From Gemmatimonadaceae bacterium (GTDB lineage Bacteria; Gemmatimonadota; Gemmatimonadetes; Gemmatimonadales; Gemmatimonadaceae): a stretch of DNA of 34,666 nucleotides. The notes under the pieces are model-generated. The model had not been told where the DNA came from. It worked only from the letters and a program-made list of their open reading frames with translations, and ran no database searches. The stretch covers positions 1-34,666 of the forward strand of contig JABFYH010000106.1 of NCBI GenBank assembly GCA_013361335.1, written 5' to 3'. Shown one piece after another: positions 23,407-32,164 of the stretch. Each line of letters opens with the position of its first letter. Within the stretch, counting starts at the first letter, position 1. Both the position numbers and the translations under genes were made by a program.

Positions 23407-24555
23407 ATGGCCACGACTGCTCCTACCGCGCCGGATGGCCGGCCGGATCTCGACTCCTTCCATCATCATTGGCAGGACGAGGCGGACGCCGCCTACCTGT
23501 ACCGCGTGCTCGCCGATTCCGAGCCCGACGCGGCGAAACAGAGCATCTACCGCCGGCTCGCCGACGTGGAGGATCGTCACCTCGAGATCTGGTCGGGGCT
23601 GCTGGCGCAGCATGGGCGGACCCCGGGCCGACATCGTCCCACGGCGCGCACCCGTCTGCTCGCCTTCCTCGGCCGCCGCTTCGGGCCGGCGTTCCTGCTG
23701 CCGATGCTCCTCGCCGAAGAGGGGCGCGAAGTGAAGGCGTATCTGGACATGCATCGGACGACGGGTCGGGGGGTCGCCGGCCGGGACGAGGCGCTCGTGC
23801 TCGCGAAGGAATCGGCCGAGCACGCCACCACCCTCAACGGCATCGCCGGCCGCACCGGCGAGCCGTGGCACAAGACCGGGGCCGGCGGCTTCCTGCGCAA
23901 CGTCGTGTACGGGTTCAACGACGGGCTCACCGCCAACTTCGGCCTCGTCGCCGGCGTGCTGGGCGCCACCGTCGCCAGCGCGGAGACCTATCATCACGTG
24001 ATCGTCGCCGGCGTGGCCGGCCTGATCGCCGACGCGTTGTCGATGGGGTCGAGCGGGTATCTCGCGGCGCAGAGCGAGCGCGAGGTGTACGCGCACGAGA
24101 TCGCGATGGAGCGCGACGAGATCGCGCTGATGCCCGAGATCGAGCGCGACGAGCTGGCGCTGATCTACGAGGCGAAGGGGATGGACCGCGAGTCGGCGTT
24201 CCGCATCGCGACGCAGGTGATGGCCGATCCGGAGAAGATGCTGGCCGAGCAGGTGCAGGAGGAGCTCGGGATCGGCGAGTCGGCGACGTCGCCGATGCGC
24301 GAAGCGTGGATCACCGGGCTGGCGACGGCGGTGGGGGCGCTGATTCCGGTGATGCCCTTCTTCATGTTCGCCGGCCCGACGGCGGTGGTCGTCTCGTTCA
24401 CCATCGCCATGCTGTCGCACTGGATGGTGGGCGCCGCGCGCTCGGTCTTCACCGGACGCAGCGTGTTCCGATCCGGGCTCGACATGTTCGTCGTCGGGCT
24501 CGGGGTCGCGGTGGTGGGGTACTTCGTCGGCGAGTGGGTGGCGAAGCTGTTGTGA
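23407..24555 (+). CDS. Ferritin-like domain fused to VIT1/CCC1 metal transporter
   Basis: The 382-aa protein has an N-terminal rubrerythrin/ferritin-like four-helix region (residues ~15-145) with Glu25, Glu55-x-x-His58 (DVEDRHLEIW), Glu104/Glu105 and Glu135/His139 as candidate metal ligands. The C-terminal VIT1/CCC1 membrane domain starts with GGFLRNVVYGFNDGLTANFG at ~160 and has about five membrane helices, with a cytosolic acidic loop (AHEIAMERDEIALMPEIERD). The layout resembles MbfA-type exporters, which bind iron through the ferritin-like domain and move iron or manganese across the inner membrane. The start lies a few bases after a TATATTTT box. The downstream gene is an outer-membrane-like protein. 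Confidence 0.88.
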   Translation: MATTAPTAPDGRPDLDSFHHHWQDEADAAYLYRVLADSEPDAAKQSIYRRLADVEDRHLEIWSGLLAQHGRTPGRHRPTARTRLLAFLGRRFGPAFLLPMLLAEEGREVKAYLDMHRTTGRGVAGRDEALVLAKESAEHATTLNGIAGRTGEPWHKTGAGGFLRNVVYGFNDGLTANFGLVAGVLGATVASAETYHHVIVAGVAGLIADALSMGSSGYLAAQSEREVYAHEIAMERDEIALMPEIERDELALIYEAKGMDRESAFRIATQVMADPEKMLAEQVQEELGIGESATSPMREAWITGLATAVGALIPVMPFFMFAGPTAVVVSFTIAMLSHWMVGAARSVFTGRSVFRSGLDMFVVGLGVAVVGYFVGEWVAKLL

Positions 24556-24589
24556 CGCACGTCGCGTTGCCCGCGCCGTGAGCCCCCGC

Positions 24590-24595
24590 TAACGT
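24590..24595 (+). promoter_or_regulatory. Candidate -10 element of the small outer-membrane protein gene (taacgt)
   Basis: The hexamer taacgt ends 7 nt before the ATG at 24603, the same spacing as for the upstream VIT gene. The base match is weaker and no ribosome site is visible. Confidence 0.25.
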
Positions 24596-24602
24596 TCGCG
24601 AC

Positions 24603-25145
24603 ATGCGCTTCGCTACTCTCTCTCTCGTGCTCGCGCTCGGCGCGGTCGGCGCCGCGCCCGCGGCGGCCCAGGTGTCCGGTCCCGGCAGTGTGCCGGTCGG
24701 CAACATGTACACGCCGATCTTCGGCGGCACCGCCGGCGTCGCCATCCCGATCGGCGCGCTGTCGGACGATCACGCCGCGGGCTACCTGTTCGGCGGCCTG
24801 GTGGAGTACGGTGTCACCGGCCAGCCGTACGCGTTGCGCGGCGAGCTGCTCTATCAGCGGTTCCCGCTCAAGGAGAATCACGCCGGCAACGACGTGAATC
24901 TCTGGTCGCTCGGCTCGACGATCGTGTACAAGCTGCAGCAGTCGGCGATGAACACGTTCGTCACGGGCGGCATCGCGATCTACAGCGGTACGGGTCTCGG
25001 AACGCGTCCGGGCTTCAATGTGGGGACGGGTGTGGAGATCCCGCTCACCGGCTTCTCCGCAACGGGCGAAGCGCGGTTGCATCTCATGCTCGCTGATGGA
25101 CGGCCGGTCATCACGCTGCCGTTGACGGTCGGGGTGAGATTCTGA
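24603..25145 (+). CDS. Small exported protein, probable outer-membrane beta-barrel
   Basis: The 180-aa protein has a clear Sec signal (LSLVLALGAVGAAPAAAQ, cleavage after about residue 22). The mature part alternates short hydrophobic strands and Gly-rich turns (LFGGLVEYGVTGQPYALRG, NTFVTGGIAIYSGTG, INP-free C-terminal strand LPLTVGVRF) and ends with Phe, a hallmark of outer-membrane barrels. At this length it would form about eight strands. No family is recognised with certainty. It follows the VIT transporter by 47 nt and ends at a heptamer array plus terminator hairpin shared with the convergent leuS gene. Confidence 0.75.
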   Translation: MRFATLSLVLALGAVGAAPAAAQVSGPGSVPVGNMYTPIFGGTAGVAIPIGALSDDHAAGYLFGGLVEYGVTGQPYALRGELLYQRFPLKENHAGNDVNLWSLGSTIVYKLQQSAMNTFVTGGIAIYSGTGLGTRPGFNVGTGVEIPLTGFSATGEARLHLMLADGRPVITLPLTVGVRF

Positions 25146-25146
25146 C

Positions 25147-25254
25147 GAACGGTGAACGGTGAACGGTGAACCGTAGAGGCGTCTGAAGGCGTGAAAGGCA
25201 CACCGGACGCGGTCTGGTGTGCCTTTCGCAGCTACGGTTCACGGATCACGGATC
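25147..25254. repeat. Inverted array of 7-nt units (locus B)
   Basis: Four tandem units, gaacggt three times and gaaccgt once (25147-25174), face three reverse units, acggttc and acggatc twice (25234-25254). The arms flank 59 nt that contain a terminator hairpin. The outer unit of the right arm runs into the leuS stop codon (25253-25255). It is the same family as 11721-11763 and 33232-33326. Confidence 0.85.
25193..25227. terminator. Bidirectional terminator between the outer-membrane protein gene and leuS
   Basis: A perfect 12-bp stem (gaaaggcacacc / ggtgtgcctttc) with an 11-nt loop lies between the two convergent stop codons. The stem base carries cctttc on one strand and the mirror on the other, suiting termination in both directions. 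Confidence 0.75.
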
Positions 25255-27757
25255 ACACGATGACATTGATGAGTCGTCCCGGCACGAAGATCACCCGCTT
25301 CGGCGCGCCGGTGATGAACTTGGCGAGCGCGGGATCGCCGTGCACCGCGGCCATCGCGTCGTCCTGGCTCGCCGACTTCGCGACGGAGATCGTGCCGCGG
25401 GTCTTCCCGTTCACCTGCACCGCCATCGTGACGCGGTCTTCGGTGACGAGCGCCGGATCGTAGACGGGCCAGCCGGCGTCGAAGACGCTCGTCGTGCCGC
25501 CCATCATCTCCCACAGCTCCTCGGCGATGTGCGGCGCGAAGGGGCTCACGAGCTGCACCAGCGGACGCACCTCCTCCAGCCGCGGGCGCCGCTCGCCGGC
25601 GCGCATGGTGTTCATGTACTCCATCATCGCGGCGACGGCGGTGTTGTAGCTCAGCCGCGGGATGTCCTCGCCGACCTTCCTGATCGTCTGATGCAGCTTC
25701 CGCTGCACGTCGGGATCGGCGGGTCGTCCCCGCTCCGCGTCCTGCACCGAGCGCCACAGCCGGTCGAGGAAGCGCTTCACGCCGGAGATGCCCTTGTCGC
25801 GGAAGTCGCCGCCCTCCTCGAAGGGCCCGAGGAACATCAGGTAGGTGCGGAAGGCGTCGGCGCCCCACTCGTCGATGTACTGGTCGGGATTGACGACGTT
25901 CCCCTTGCTCTTCGACATCTTCGCCCCCTCGCGCACGATCAGCCCGTGCGCGCGGAAGCGCGTGAACGGCTCCTCGAAGTCCACGAGGCCGGCGTCGTGC
26001 AGCACCATCGTCACGAACCGTGAGTACAGCAGGTGCAGCACGGCGTGCTCGTTCCCGCCGATGTAGCTGTGCACCGGCAGCCAGCGCTTGACGAGCGTGC
26101 GGTCGAAGGGCACGTCCTCGCGCTCCGAGCTCGGATAGCGCAGGAAGTACCACGCGCTGTCGAGGAAGGTGTCGCTGACGTCGGTCTCGCGCCGACCCTG
26201 CTTGCCGCACTGCGGGCAGGGCGTGTGGTACCACTCGTCGTGACGCGCGAGGGGGCTGATCCCCGAGTCGTCGGGGCGGAAGTCGTCGATCAGGGGCAGC
26301 AGCACCGGCAGCTGCGACTCGGGGACGGGCACCGTGCCGCAGTCGTCGCAGTAGACGATCGGGATGGGCGGCCCCCAGTAGCGCTGGCGCGAGATGCACC
26401 AGTCGTACAGCCGATAGTTCACCACCGGCACCGCTGCGGTGTGCGCGGCGAGCTCGGCGACGATCGCCGCCTTCCCCTCCTCCACGGTCATCCCCGTGAA
26501 GCGTCCCGAGCTCACGAGCCGGCAGCCCGCCGTGTCGGTGAACGCGGCCGCGCTCACGTCGCCACCACCGTCGGCCGGTGCGACGACCTGCACGATGGGG
26601 AGATCGTACACGCGCGCGAACTCGTGGTCGCGCTCGTCGTGGCCCGGCACCGCCATGATGGCCCCGGTGCCGTACTCCATCAGCACGTAGTCGGCGATCC
26701 AGATCGGGATCGGGCGTCCGGTCGCGGGATTCGTCGCATACGCGCCGGTGAAGACGCCGGTCTTGTCCTTCGTCGTCTTGCGGCTCACCAGGTCCTGGCT
26801 CGCCGCCGCGTTCACGTAGACCTGCACGGCCGAGCGCTGCTCGTCGCCGGTGATCTGGGCGACGAGCGGATGCTCGGGGGCGAGCACGAGATACGTCGCG
26901 CCGAAGATCGTGTCCGGCCGAGTGGTGAACACCTTCACCGTCGGCGGCGCGGCGGTCACTTCCCCGGTCGTCGCCGTGTTCGCGGTCGAGGTGCCGTACA
27001 CCATGACGTCCAGCACCGGAAAGGCGATCTCCGCCCCCTCCGACTTGCCGATCCAGTTCCGCTGCGCGGTCTTCGTCGTCTCCGACCAGTCGAGGGTGTC
27101 GAGGTTGGCCAGCAGACGCCCCGCGTAGTCGGTGATGCGGAAGAACCACTGCTCGAGGAGCCGCTGCTCGACGATCGTGCCGCAGCGCTCGCACGCGCCG
27201 GCGATGACCTGCTCGTTGGCGAGCACGGTCTTGTCGAACGGGCACCAGTTGACCGCCGCCTTCTTCTTGTAGGCGAGCCCCCGCTGGTAGAGCTGGAGGA
27301 AGACCCACTGCGTCCACTTGTAGTAGGACGGGTCGGTGGTCGAGAGCTCATGCGTCCAGTCGACCATCAGGCCGGCGCGCTGCACCTGCTGCCGGAAGTT
27401 CGCGATGTTCCGCGGGATCAGCTCCGCCGGATGGACGCCGACCTTGATGGCGTAGTTCTCGGAATGGATCCCGAACGCGTCGTAGCCGAAGGGCTCGAAG
27501 ACGGTGTGCCCCTGGAGCCGCTGGAATCGTCCATAGATGTCGTTCCCCGTGAAGGCGAAGAGGTTGCCCACATGGAGCCCCTCGGCGCTCGGGTACGGGA
27601 ACATCATCAGGGCATAGAACGGTCGCGGTCCACCCGCGAGATCGGTGACGTTGGTGGCCGCCGCGTCCCAGCGCGCGCGCCACTTCCGTTCGACGACGGC
27701 AGGGTCATAGCCGGCCGGTTCGTCGCCGGTGGGCAGGTGCACAGCAGGTTCTGACAT
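25253..27757 (-). CDS. leuS: Leucyl-tRNA synthetase
   Basis: This 834-aa class Ia synthetase attaches leucine to tRNA-Leu in the cytosol. The HIGH-type motif is PYPSAEGLHVGN (residues ~55-65), and the KMSKS loop is intact at residues 613-617 (AKMSKSKGN). The CP1 editing domain is present (VFTTRPDTIFGATYL, GHDERDHEFA), as is a Cys-rich zinc segment (ACERCGTIVEQR). The C-terminal anticodon and tail regions end with FITGAPKRVIFVPGRLINVIV. Length is normal. The sequence after the HIGH motif reads FEPFGYDAFGIHSEN instead of the commoner GWDAFGLPAEN, a variant rather than a defect. It is divergent from the chemoreceptor gene. Confidence 0.97.
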   Translation of the reverse strand: MSEPAVHLPTGDEPAGYDPAVVERKWRARWDAAATNVTDLAGGPRPFYALMMFPYPSAEGLHVGNLFAFTGNDIYGRFQRLQGHTVFEPFGYDAFGIHSENYAIKVGVHPAELIPRNIANFRQQVQRAGLMVDWTHELSTTDPSYYKWTQWVFLQLYQRGLAYKKKAAVNWCPFDKTVLANEQVIAGACERCGTIVEQRLLEQWFFRITDYAGRLLANLDTLDWSETTKTAQRNWIGKSEGAEIAFPVLDVMVYGTSTANTATTGEVTAAPPTVKVFTTRPDTIFGATYLVLAPEHPLVAQITGDEQRSAVQVYVNAAASQDLVSRKTTKDKTGVFTGAYATNPATGRPIPIWIADYVLMEYGTGAIMAVPGHDERDHEFARVYDLPIVQVVAPADGGGDVSAAAFTDTAGCRLVSSGRFTGMTVEEGKAAIVAELAAHTAAVPVVNYRLYDWCISRQRYWGPPIPIVYCDDCGTVPVPESQLPVLLPLIDDFRPDDSGISPLARHDEWYHTPCPQCGKQGRRETDVSDTFLDSAWYFLRYPSSEREDVPFDRTLVKRWLPVHSYIGGNEHAVLHLLYSRFVTMVLHDAGLVDFEEPFTRFRAHGLIVREGAKMSKSKGNVVNPDQYIDEWGADAFRTYLMFLGPFEEGGDFRDKGISGVKRFLDRLWRSVQDAERGRPADPDVQRKLHQTIRKVGEDIPRLSYNTAVAAMMEYMNTMRAGERRPRLEEVRPLVQLVSPFAPHIAEELWEMMGGTTSVFDAGWPVYDPALVTEDRVTMAVQVNGKTRGTISVAKSASQDDAMAAVHGDPALAKFITGAPKRVIFVPGRLINVIV

Positions 27758-27921
27758 GGGCGTGGGCAGCTCGGGCGCTCGGACCGCGGGCAGGGCGAAG
27801 CGGCGCCTGCAAGCAGAGTGGGTCGCTGATCACAATTTAGCCTGGTGGGAGGGGCATTCAAGCACGCGCGCCGCCGCGCGGCGGCCCGTCCCCGCTTTCA
27901 CGTTCTTCCGGCACCACGACG

Positions 27922-30141
27922 ATGTCGCACGCTTTCCGCTCGACCATGTCGCGCTCCCGGCCCACGGGTCGGGCGGCATCGCTGCACCATCGCTTTCTCC
28001 TCGCCGTAGGGGTGGGTGGCGCGCTCGCGATCGCCCTTCTCGCCTGGGGCGCCAGCGTGGCGCTGGACGGTGTGGTCGCGCGTCAGGGCGACGCCCGGGT
28101 GGCCGACGCGGCCCGGCGCGGGGTGCTCGTGGTGGACGCCGCGCTCGCCGAACGCGTGCGTGAGTCCGAGGCGATTGCCGCGTCGCCGGAGGTGATCGGC
28201 GCCGCCCGCGCCGGCGCCGCCCGGGCGCAGGCGCTCGGCATCGTGCACACCCCGATCCCCGTGCTGGAGAAGCGCTTCATCGAACAGCGCTCGCTCCAGG
28301 TGGATCTCGCCACGCTCTATTACCTCCGCGCGATGCTTCGGCGGATCGGCGCGGCAGACATCATGCTCACCGACGCCTACGGGTTCAACGCGGTGACCAC
28401 GGGTCTGAGCTCCGACTTCGTGCAGAGCGACGAGGAGTGGTGGCAGACGACCTGGCGCGACGGCCTCTCGCACGCCGACGCCGCCTACGACTCCGCCGCG
28501 CACCAGCCGGTGGTCTCGCTCGCCGCGATCGTCCGGTCGGACACGACGCCGGTCGGGGTGGTCAAGCTGAAGTACAGCATGGCTCCCCTCACCCATGCGC
28601 TCGGCGAGGCGGGAACGGGGATCGACATCGACGTCCTCGACGCGAACGATCGCGTCGTGCTGAGCTCCGATTCCACGGTGCTGGGCAGCCTGGCGAAAGG
28701 GCTCGCGCCGAGCAGCCTCGGCACCCCGGGCACCGTCAGCCCGAGCGGTGTCACCGAGCGCGCCGTGGCCGTGCTGGCCAGCGGCGGCCGCTGGCGCGTC
28801 ACCGCGCACCTGCCGCTGGGCGCGCTGGAAGCGCCCTTCGCCGCGACCCGCCGAGGGCTGGCGTACGGGATCGGCGCGCTGGTGCTCGTGCTGGCCCTGT
28901 TGCTCCTCGCGCTTCACTACTTCCTCGCCCGCCGCATGTCCGAGCCGACGACGGAGCTCGCGGAGGCCGCCGAGGCGGTGGCCGCCGGCGACTTCTCCGT
29001 CGAGCTCCGGCGGGTGTCGGCCAACGACGAGATCGGCCGGCTCGGACGCGGGATGGCGGCGATGATCCTCGAGCTGCGACGTCTGGCGGGCGCGATCGCC
29101 GGCGCCGCCGCGGGCACGACGCAGATGTCGCACGAGATCACCGCCGGCTCCGAGGAGATGGCGGCGGCCGCCGGCGAGATGGCGCATACCGCGAGCGAGC
29201 TCTCGGTGCAGGCCTCCGGGATGGCGGGCACGATCGGCACGCTCGCGCGGTCGGCGGCGGAGCTGAAGGGGCTGGCCACGGCGCTCGACGAGGGCGCGCA
29301 CCAGGGGGTGGAGCGGAACACGGTGCTGCGGACCCTCGCCGCCGAGAACCGCGCCGGGCTGGACGCGAGCGCGGCGTCGCTCGGCACGCTGGCATCCGAC
29401 GTCAACGCCAGCGCCTCGGCCGTGGAAGCGCTCGGGGAGGCGTCGCACGAGATCCGCTCGTTCGTGACGCTGGTACGCAAGCTCGCGCGGCAGTCGAAGC
29501 TGCTCGCCCTCAACGCCGCGATGGAGGCGGCGCGTGCCGGCGAGCATGGCGAGGGGTTCGCGGTGGTGGCGAGCGAGGTCCGTCGCCTGGCGTCGATGTC
29601 GTCGGAGGCGGCCGAGCGCACGGAGTCGATCGTGTCCGGAGTGCTGAGCGGCATCGATCAGTCGCGCGAGTCGGCGAAGCGTGCGGTGAACACGGCGGAG
29701 GAGGTGCGCAGCGCGACGGCGCGCGCGTCGGCGTCGTTCGTGGAGATCGAGCGGGCCGTGGCGGATGCCGAGGCGTGGACCTCGGCGGTGGAGCAGACCT
29801 CGGCGACGACGAACCGGCTGATCGCCGAAATGACGGAGCGGCTGGACTCCCTCGCCGCAGGGACGGACTCGTTCGCCGCGGCCATGGAGCAGGTGGCGGC
29901 GTCGAGCGAGCAGCAGAGCGCCAGCACCCAGGAGATCGCGGCGGCCGCGGCCTCCCTGTCGTCGGCCGCTGAGCGGCTCGCGCAGCTGGTGGCGAACTTC
30001 AGGCTCGGCGACGCCGCGCCGGCGCCTGTCGCGGCCGCGCTCCCGCCCGATGCAGCGCCACCGACCCCACCGGTGGTGGCTCCGGGGGTGCCGTCGTTGA
30101 GTGTGGTCGCGGAGCTGGATTCGCGGCCGGTGCCGGCATAA
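27922..30141 (+). CDS. Methyl-accepting chemotaxis protein
   Basis: The 739-aa transmembrane chemoreceptor has membrane helix 1 at ~25-50 and a periplasmic Cache-like sensor at ~55-305 ([30 protein letters not shown]). Helix 2 is at ~312-334, HAMP at ~335-390 and the signalling coiled coil to ~695. The hairpin tip is conserved ([20 protein letters not shown]), so it should contact CheA/CheW. A Pro-rich tail of about 40 residues follows, without a CheR-binding pentapeptide. No che, fli or pil genes are in the window, so it is an orphan receptor. The ATG at 27922 was chosen; Met9 is an alternative. The Cache domain suggests recognition of a small molecule such as an organic or amino acid. Confidence 0.93.
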   Translation: MSHAFRSTMSRSRPTGRAASLHHRFLLAVGVGGALAIALLAWGASVALDGVVARQGDARVADAARRGVLVVDAALAERVRESEAIAASPEVIGAARAGAARAQALGIVHTPIPVLEKRFIEQRSLQVDLATLYYLRAMLRRIGAADIMLTDAYGFNAVTTGLSSDFVQSDEEWWQTTWRDGLSHADAAYDSAAHQPVVSLAAIVRSDTTPVGVVKLKYSMAPLTHALGEAGTGIDIDVLDANDRVVLSSDSTVLGSLAKGLAPSSLGTPGTVSPSGVTERAVAVLASGGRWRVTAHLPLGALEAPFAATRRGLAYGIGALVLVLALLLLALHYFLARRMSEPTTELAEAAEAVAAGDFSVELRRVSANDEIGRLGRGMAAMILELRRLAGAIAGAAAGTTQMSHEITAGSEEMAAAAGEMAHTASELSVQASGMAGTIGTLARSAAELKGLATALDEGAHQGVERNTVLRTLAAENRAGLDASAASLGTLASDVNASASAVEALGEASHEIRSFVTLVRKLARQSKLLALNAAMEAARAGEHGEGFAVVASEVRRLASMSSEAAERTESIVSGVLSGIDQSRESAKRAVNTAEEVRSATARASASFVEIERAVADAEAWTSAVEQTSATTNRLIAEMTERLDSLAAGTDSFAAAMEQVAASSEQQSASTQEIAAAAASLSSAAERLAQLVANFRLGDAAPAPVAAALPPDAAPPTPPVVAPGVPSLSVVAELDSRPVPA

Positions 30142-30225
30142 GCGTTCTGGCCATCGCGGCCTTGGCCTTCTTCCGCTGTCGAGCGGTGGCGAGAGGGGGC
30201 ACTCACACGCGCCGGATGCACCGGG

Positions 30226-30231
30226 TAGTTT
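30226..30231 (+). promoter_or_regulatory. Candidate -10 element of the sensor-aspartase operon (tagttt)
   Basis: The hexamer tagttt ends 9 nt before the ATG at 30241. With the usual 6-7 nt to the start point the leader would be only about 2-3 nt. No Shine-Dalgarno sequence is visible. Confidence 0.35.
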
Positions 30232-30240
30232 CCGCGTGAT

Positions 30241-32160
30241 ATGACCAACACCGTACGCGATCATCTCCGCGCCCTCGCCTTCCTGGAAGGGCTGACGGAC
30301 ACCGCCGTGCATCAGCTCTCCAGGATCGTGCAGCCCGTCGAGTATGCCTGCGACGCCGTGCTGTTCGAGGAAGGAGAGCATCGCCAGCTCCTCGCCCTGG
30401 TCGTATCCGGGGCGGTCGCCATCGAGAAGCGGCAGAACGGGCGGCCGATCCGGCTCGCCACCCTGGGACCCGGGGAGGCCGTCGGCGAAGGGTTGCTGCT
30501 CGATGATTCCGCGCACGGCACCAGCGCGCGGGCCATCCTCCCCACCGCGGCCTACGTGCTCACGCGCGACCAGGTGGAGGGGATGCTCAAGGAGTCGCCG
30601 ACGCTGTACGCGGCGCTCGTGGGGCGCGCCGCTCGTGCCATCTCGCAGCGGCTGTCGGCGGTCGACGCGACCCTCGTGGGGCGCGGCCGGTCGCTCGGCT
30701 TCGGGGGCGCGCGGACGCGCACGGAGCACGACCTGCTCGGCGACCGTCAGGTTCCCGACGACGCGCTCTATGGCGTGCAGACGCTGCGCGCGCTGGAGAA
30801 TTTCGCGATCACCGGGGTGCCCCTGCGTGAATTTCCCGCGCTCATCGAGGCCCTGGCGTCGGTCAAGGAGGCCGCCGCGCTGGCGAACGCCGAGCTCGGG
30901 CTGCTCCCGCCGCCGATCGCCGATCTGATCGTGCGCGCGTGCGGCGAGCTCCGCGCCGGCCGGCATCACGAGCACTTCCTGGTCGACATGATCCAGGGCG
31001 GCGCGGGCACGTCGACGAACATGAACGTGAACGAGGTGATCGCCAATCGCGCCCTGGAGCTGTCCGGACGCGAAAAGGGCGACTACCGCTCCGTGCACCC
31101 GAACAATCACGTCAACCTGAGCCAGTCCACCAACGACGTCTATCCGACGGCGGTGAAGCTGGCGCTGCACACGGTCATCGAGGCGCTGCGCGTGGCGATG
31201 AAGGATCTCGCCGCCGCCTTCCTCGCGAAGGGCGACGAGTTCGCCCCGTTCATCAAGATGGGGCGCACCCAGCTGCAGGACGCCGTGCCGATGACGCTGG
31301 GCCAGGAGTTCACCGCCTTCGGCCACACGATGCTCGAGGACGTGGAGAGATTGGGCGAAGCCCAGGCTCTCATACGAGAGATCAACATGGGCGCGACGGC
31401 GATCGGCACGGGGATCAACGCCCCGCAGGGCTACGCCGAGGCGGTGCGGGCGCACCTGTCCCGCATCACCGGGCTCGCGCTGATCACCGCGCCCGATCTC
31501 GTCGAGGCGACGGCCGACACCGGCGCCTTCGTGCAGCTCAGCGGGGTGCTGAAGCGCTGTGCGGTGAAGCTCTCCAAGATCTGCAACGATCTCCGGCTGC
31601 TCAGCTCGGGCCCGCGCGCCGGCCTCGGGGAGATCAACCTCCCGCCGATGCAGCCCGGCTCGTCGATCATGCCGGGCAAGGTGAACCCGGTGATCCCCGA
31701 AGTGGTGAACCAGGTGTGCTTCGACGTCATCGGCGGGGACATGACGGTGACGATGGCCGCCGAGGCGGGGCAGCTCCAGCTCAACGTCTTCGAGCCGGTG
31801 ATCGCGTATCGGCTGCTCGGCGGGATGGCCGCGCTCACCAATGCCTGCATGGTGCTGCGCGAGCGCTGCGTCGTCGGGATCACGGCGAACCCCGACCGGA
31901 TGCGGCAGTTCGTGGAGCATTCGATCGGCATCGTGACGGCGCTCGTGCCGGTGCTCGGCTACGAGGCGTCGACCGAGATCGCGCGTGACGCGCTGGCGAG
32001 CGGGCGCGGCGTGTTCGAGCTGGTGATGGAGCGCGGTCTGCTGACGCGCGAGCAGCTCGACAAGGCGCTCGATCCCGAGGCGATGACGGCGCCGCGACCC
32101 GCCGTGGCGGCGCCGATGGCGCCCCCCGTCGGCAAGACCGGCCGGCCGGCCAAGCGGTAG
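30241..32160 (+). CDS. aspA: Aspartate ammonia-lyase fused to N-terminal cyclic-nucleotide-binding-like domain
   Basis: The protein is 639 aa, against about 470 for ordinary aspartase. Residues ~10-140 are a Crp/PKA-type cNMP-binding fold (CDAVLFEEGE, LLALVVSGAVAIEK, LGPGEAVGEGLLLDD). The ribose-contacting Glu83 is kept, but the phosphate-binding Arg expected nine residues later is His92. Residues ~160-620 are the aspartase: HPNNHVNLSQSTNDVYP (286-302), GRTQLQDAVPMTLGQEF (341-357), EINMGATAIGTGIN and the catalytic SS-loop GSSIMPGKVNP (473-483). It converts L-aspartate to fumarate and ammonia. The tail (from ~615) is Pro/Ala/Lys-rich. A fumarase reading is less likely because of the close match to AspA around the SS-loop. 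The next gene starts 4 nt later. Confidence 0.9.
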   Translation: MTNTVRDHLRALAFLEGLTDTAVHQLSRIVQPVEYACDAVLFEEGEHRQLLALVVSGAVAIEKRQNGRPIRLATLGPGEAVGEGLLLDDSAHGTSARAILPTAAYVLTRDQVEGMLKESPTLYAALVGRAARAISQRLSAVDATLVGRGRSLGFGGARTRTEHDLLGDRQVPDDALYGVQTLRALENFAITGVPLREFPALIEALASVKEAAALANAELGLLPPPIADLIVRACGELRAGRHHEHFLVDMIQGGAGTSTNMNVNEVIANRALELSGREKGDYRSVHPNNHVNLSQSTNDVYPTAVKLALHTVIEALRVAMKDLAAAFLAKGDEFAPFIKMGRTQLQDAVPMTLGQEFTAFGHTMLEDVERLGEAQALIREINMGATAIGTGINAPQGYAEAVRAHLSRITGLALITAPDLVEATADTGAFVQLSGVLKRCAVKLSKICNDLRLLSSGPRAGLGEINLPPMQPGSSIMPGKVNPVIPEVVNQVCFDVIGGDMTVTMAAEAGQLQLNVFEPVIAYRLLGGMAALTNACMVLRERCVVGITANPDRMRQFVEHSIGIVTALVPVLGYEASTEIARDALASGRGVFELVMERGLLTREQLDKALDPEAMTAPRPAVAAPMAPPVGKTGRPAKR

Positions 32161-32164
32161 CGCC

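Noticed and set aside
25239-27317. A 692-codon minus-strand frame overlapping leuS in another frame
   Set aside because: It is a shifted reading of leuS with Arg/Ala-rich sequence and no recognisable domain.
27898-31920. A 1340-codon open frame on the minus strand
   Set aside because: It runs antisense to the chemoreceptor and sensor-aspartase genes, is full of Arg/His/Gly-rich low-complexity translation, and has no domain; it is a by-product of high GC.
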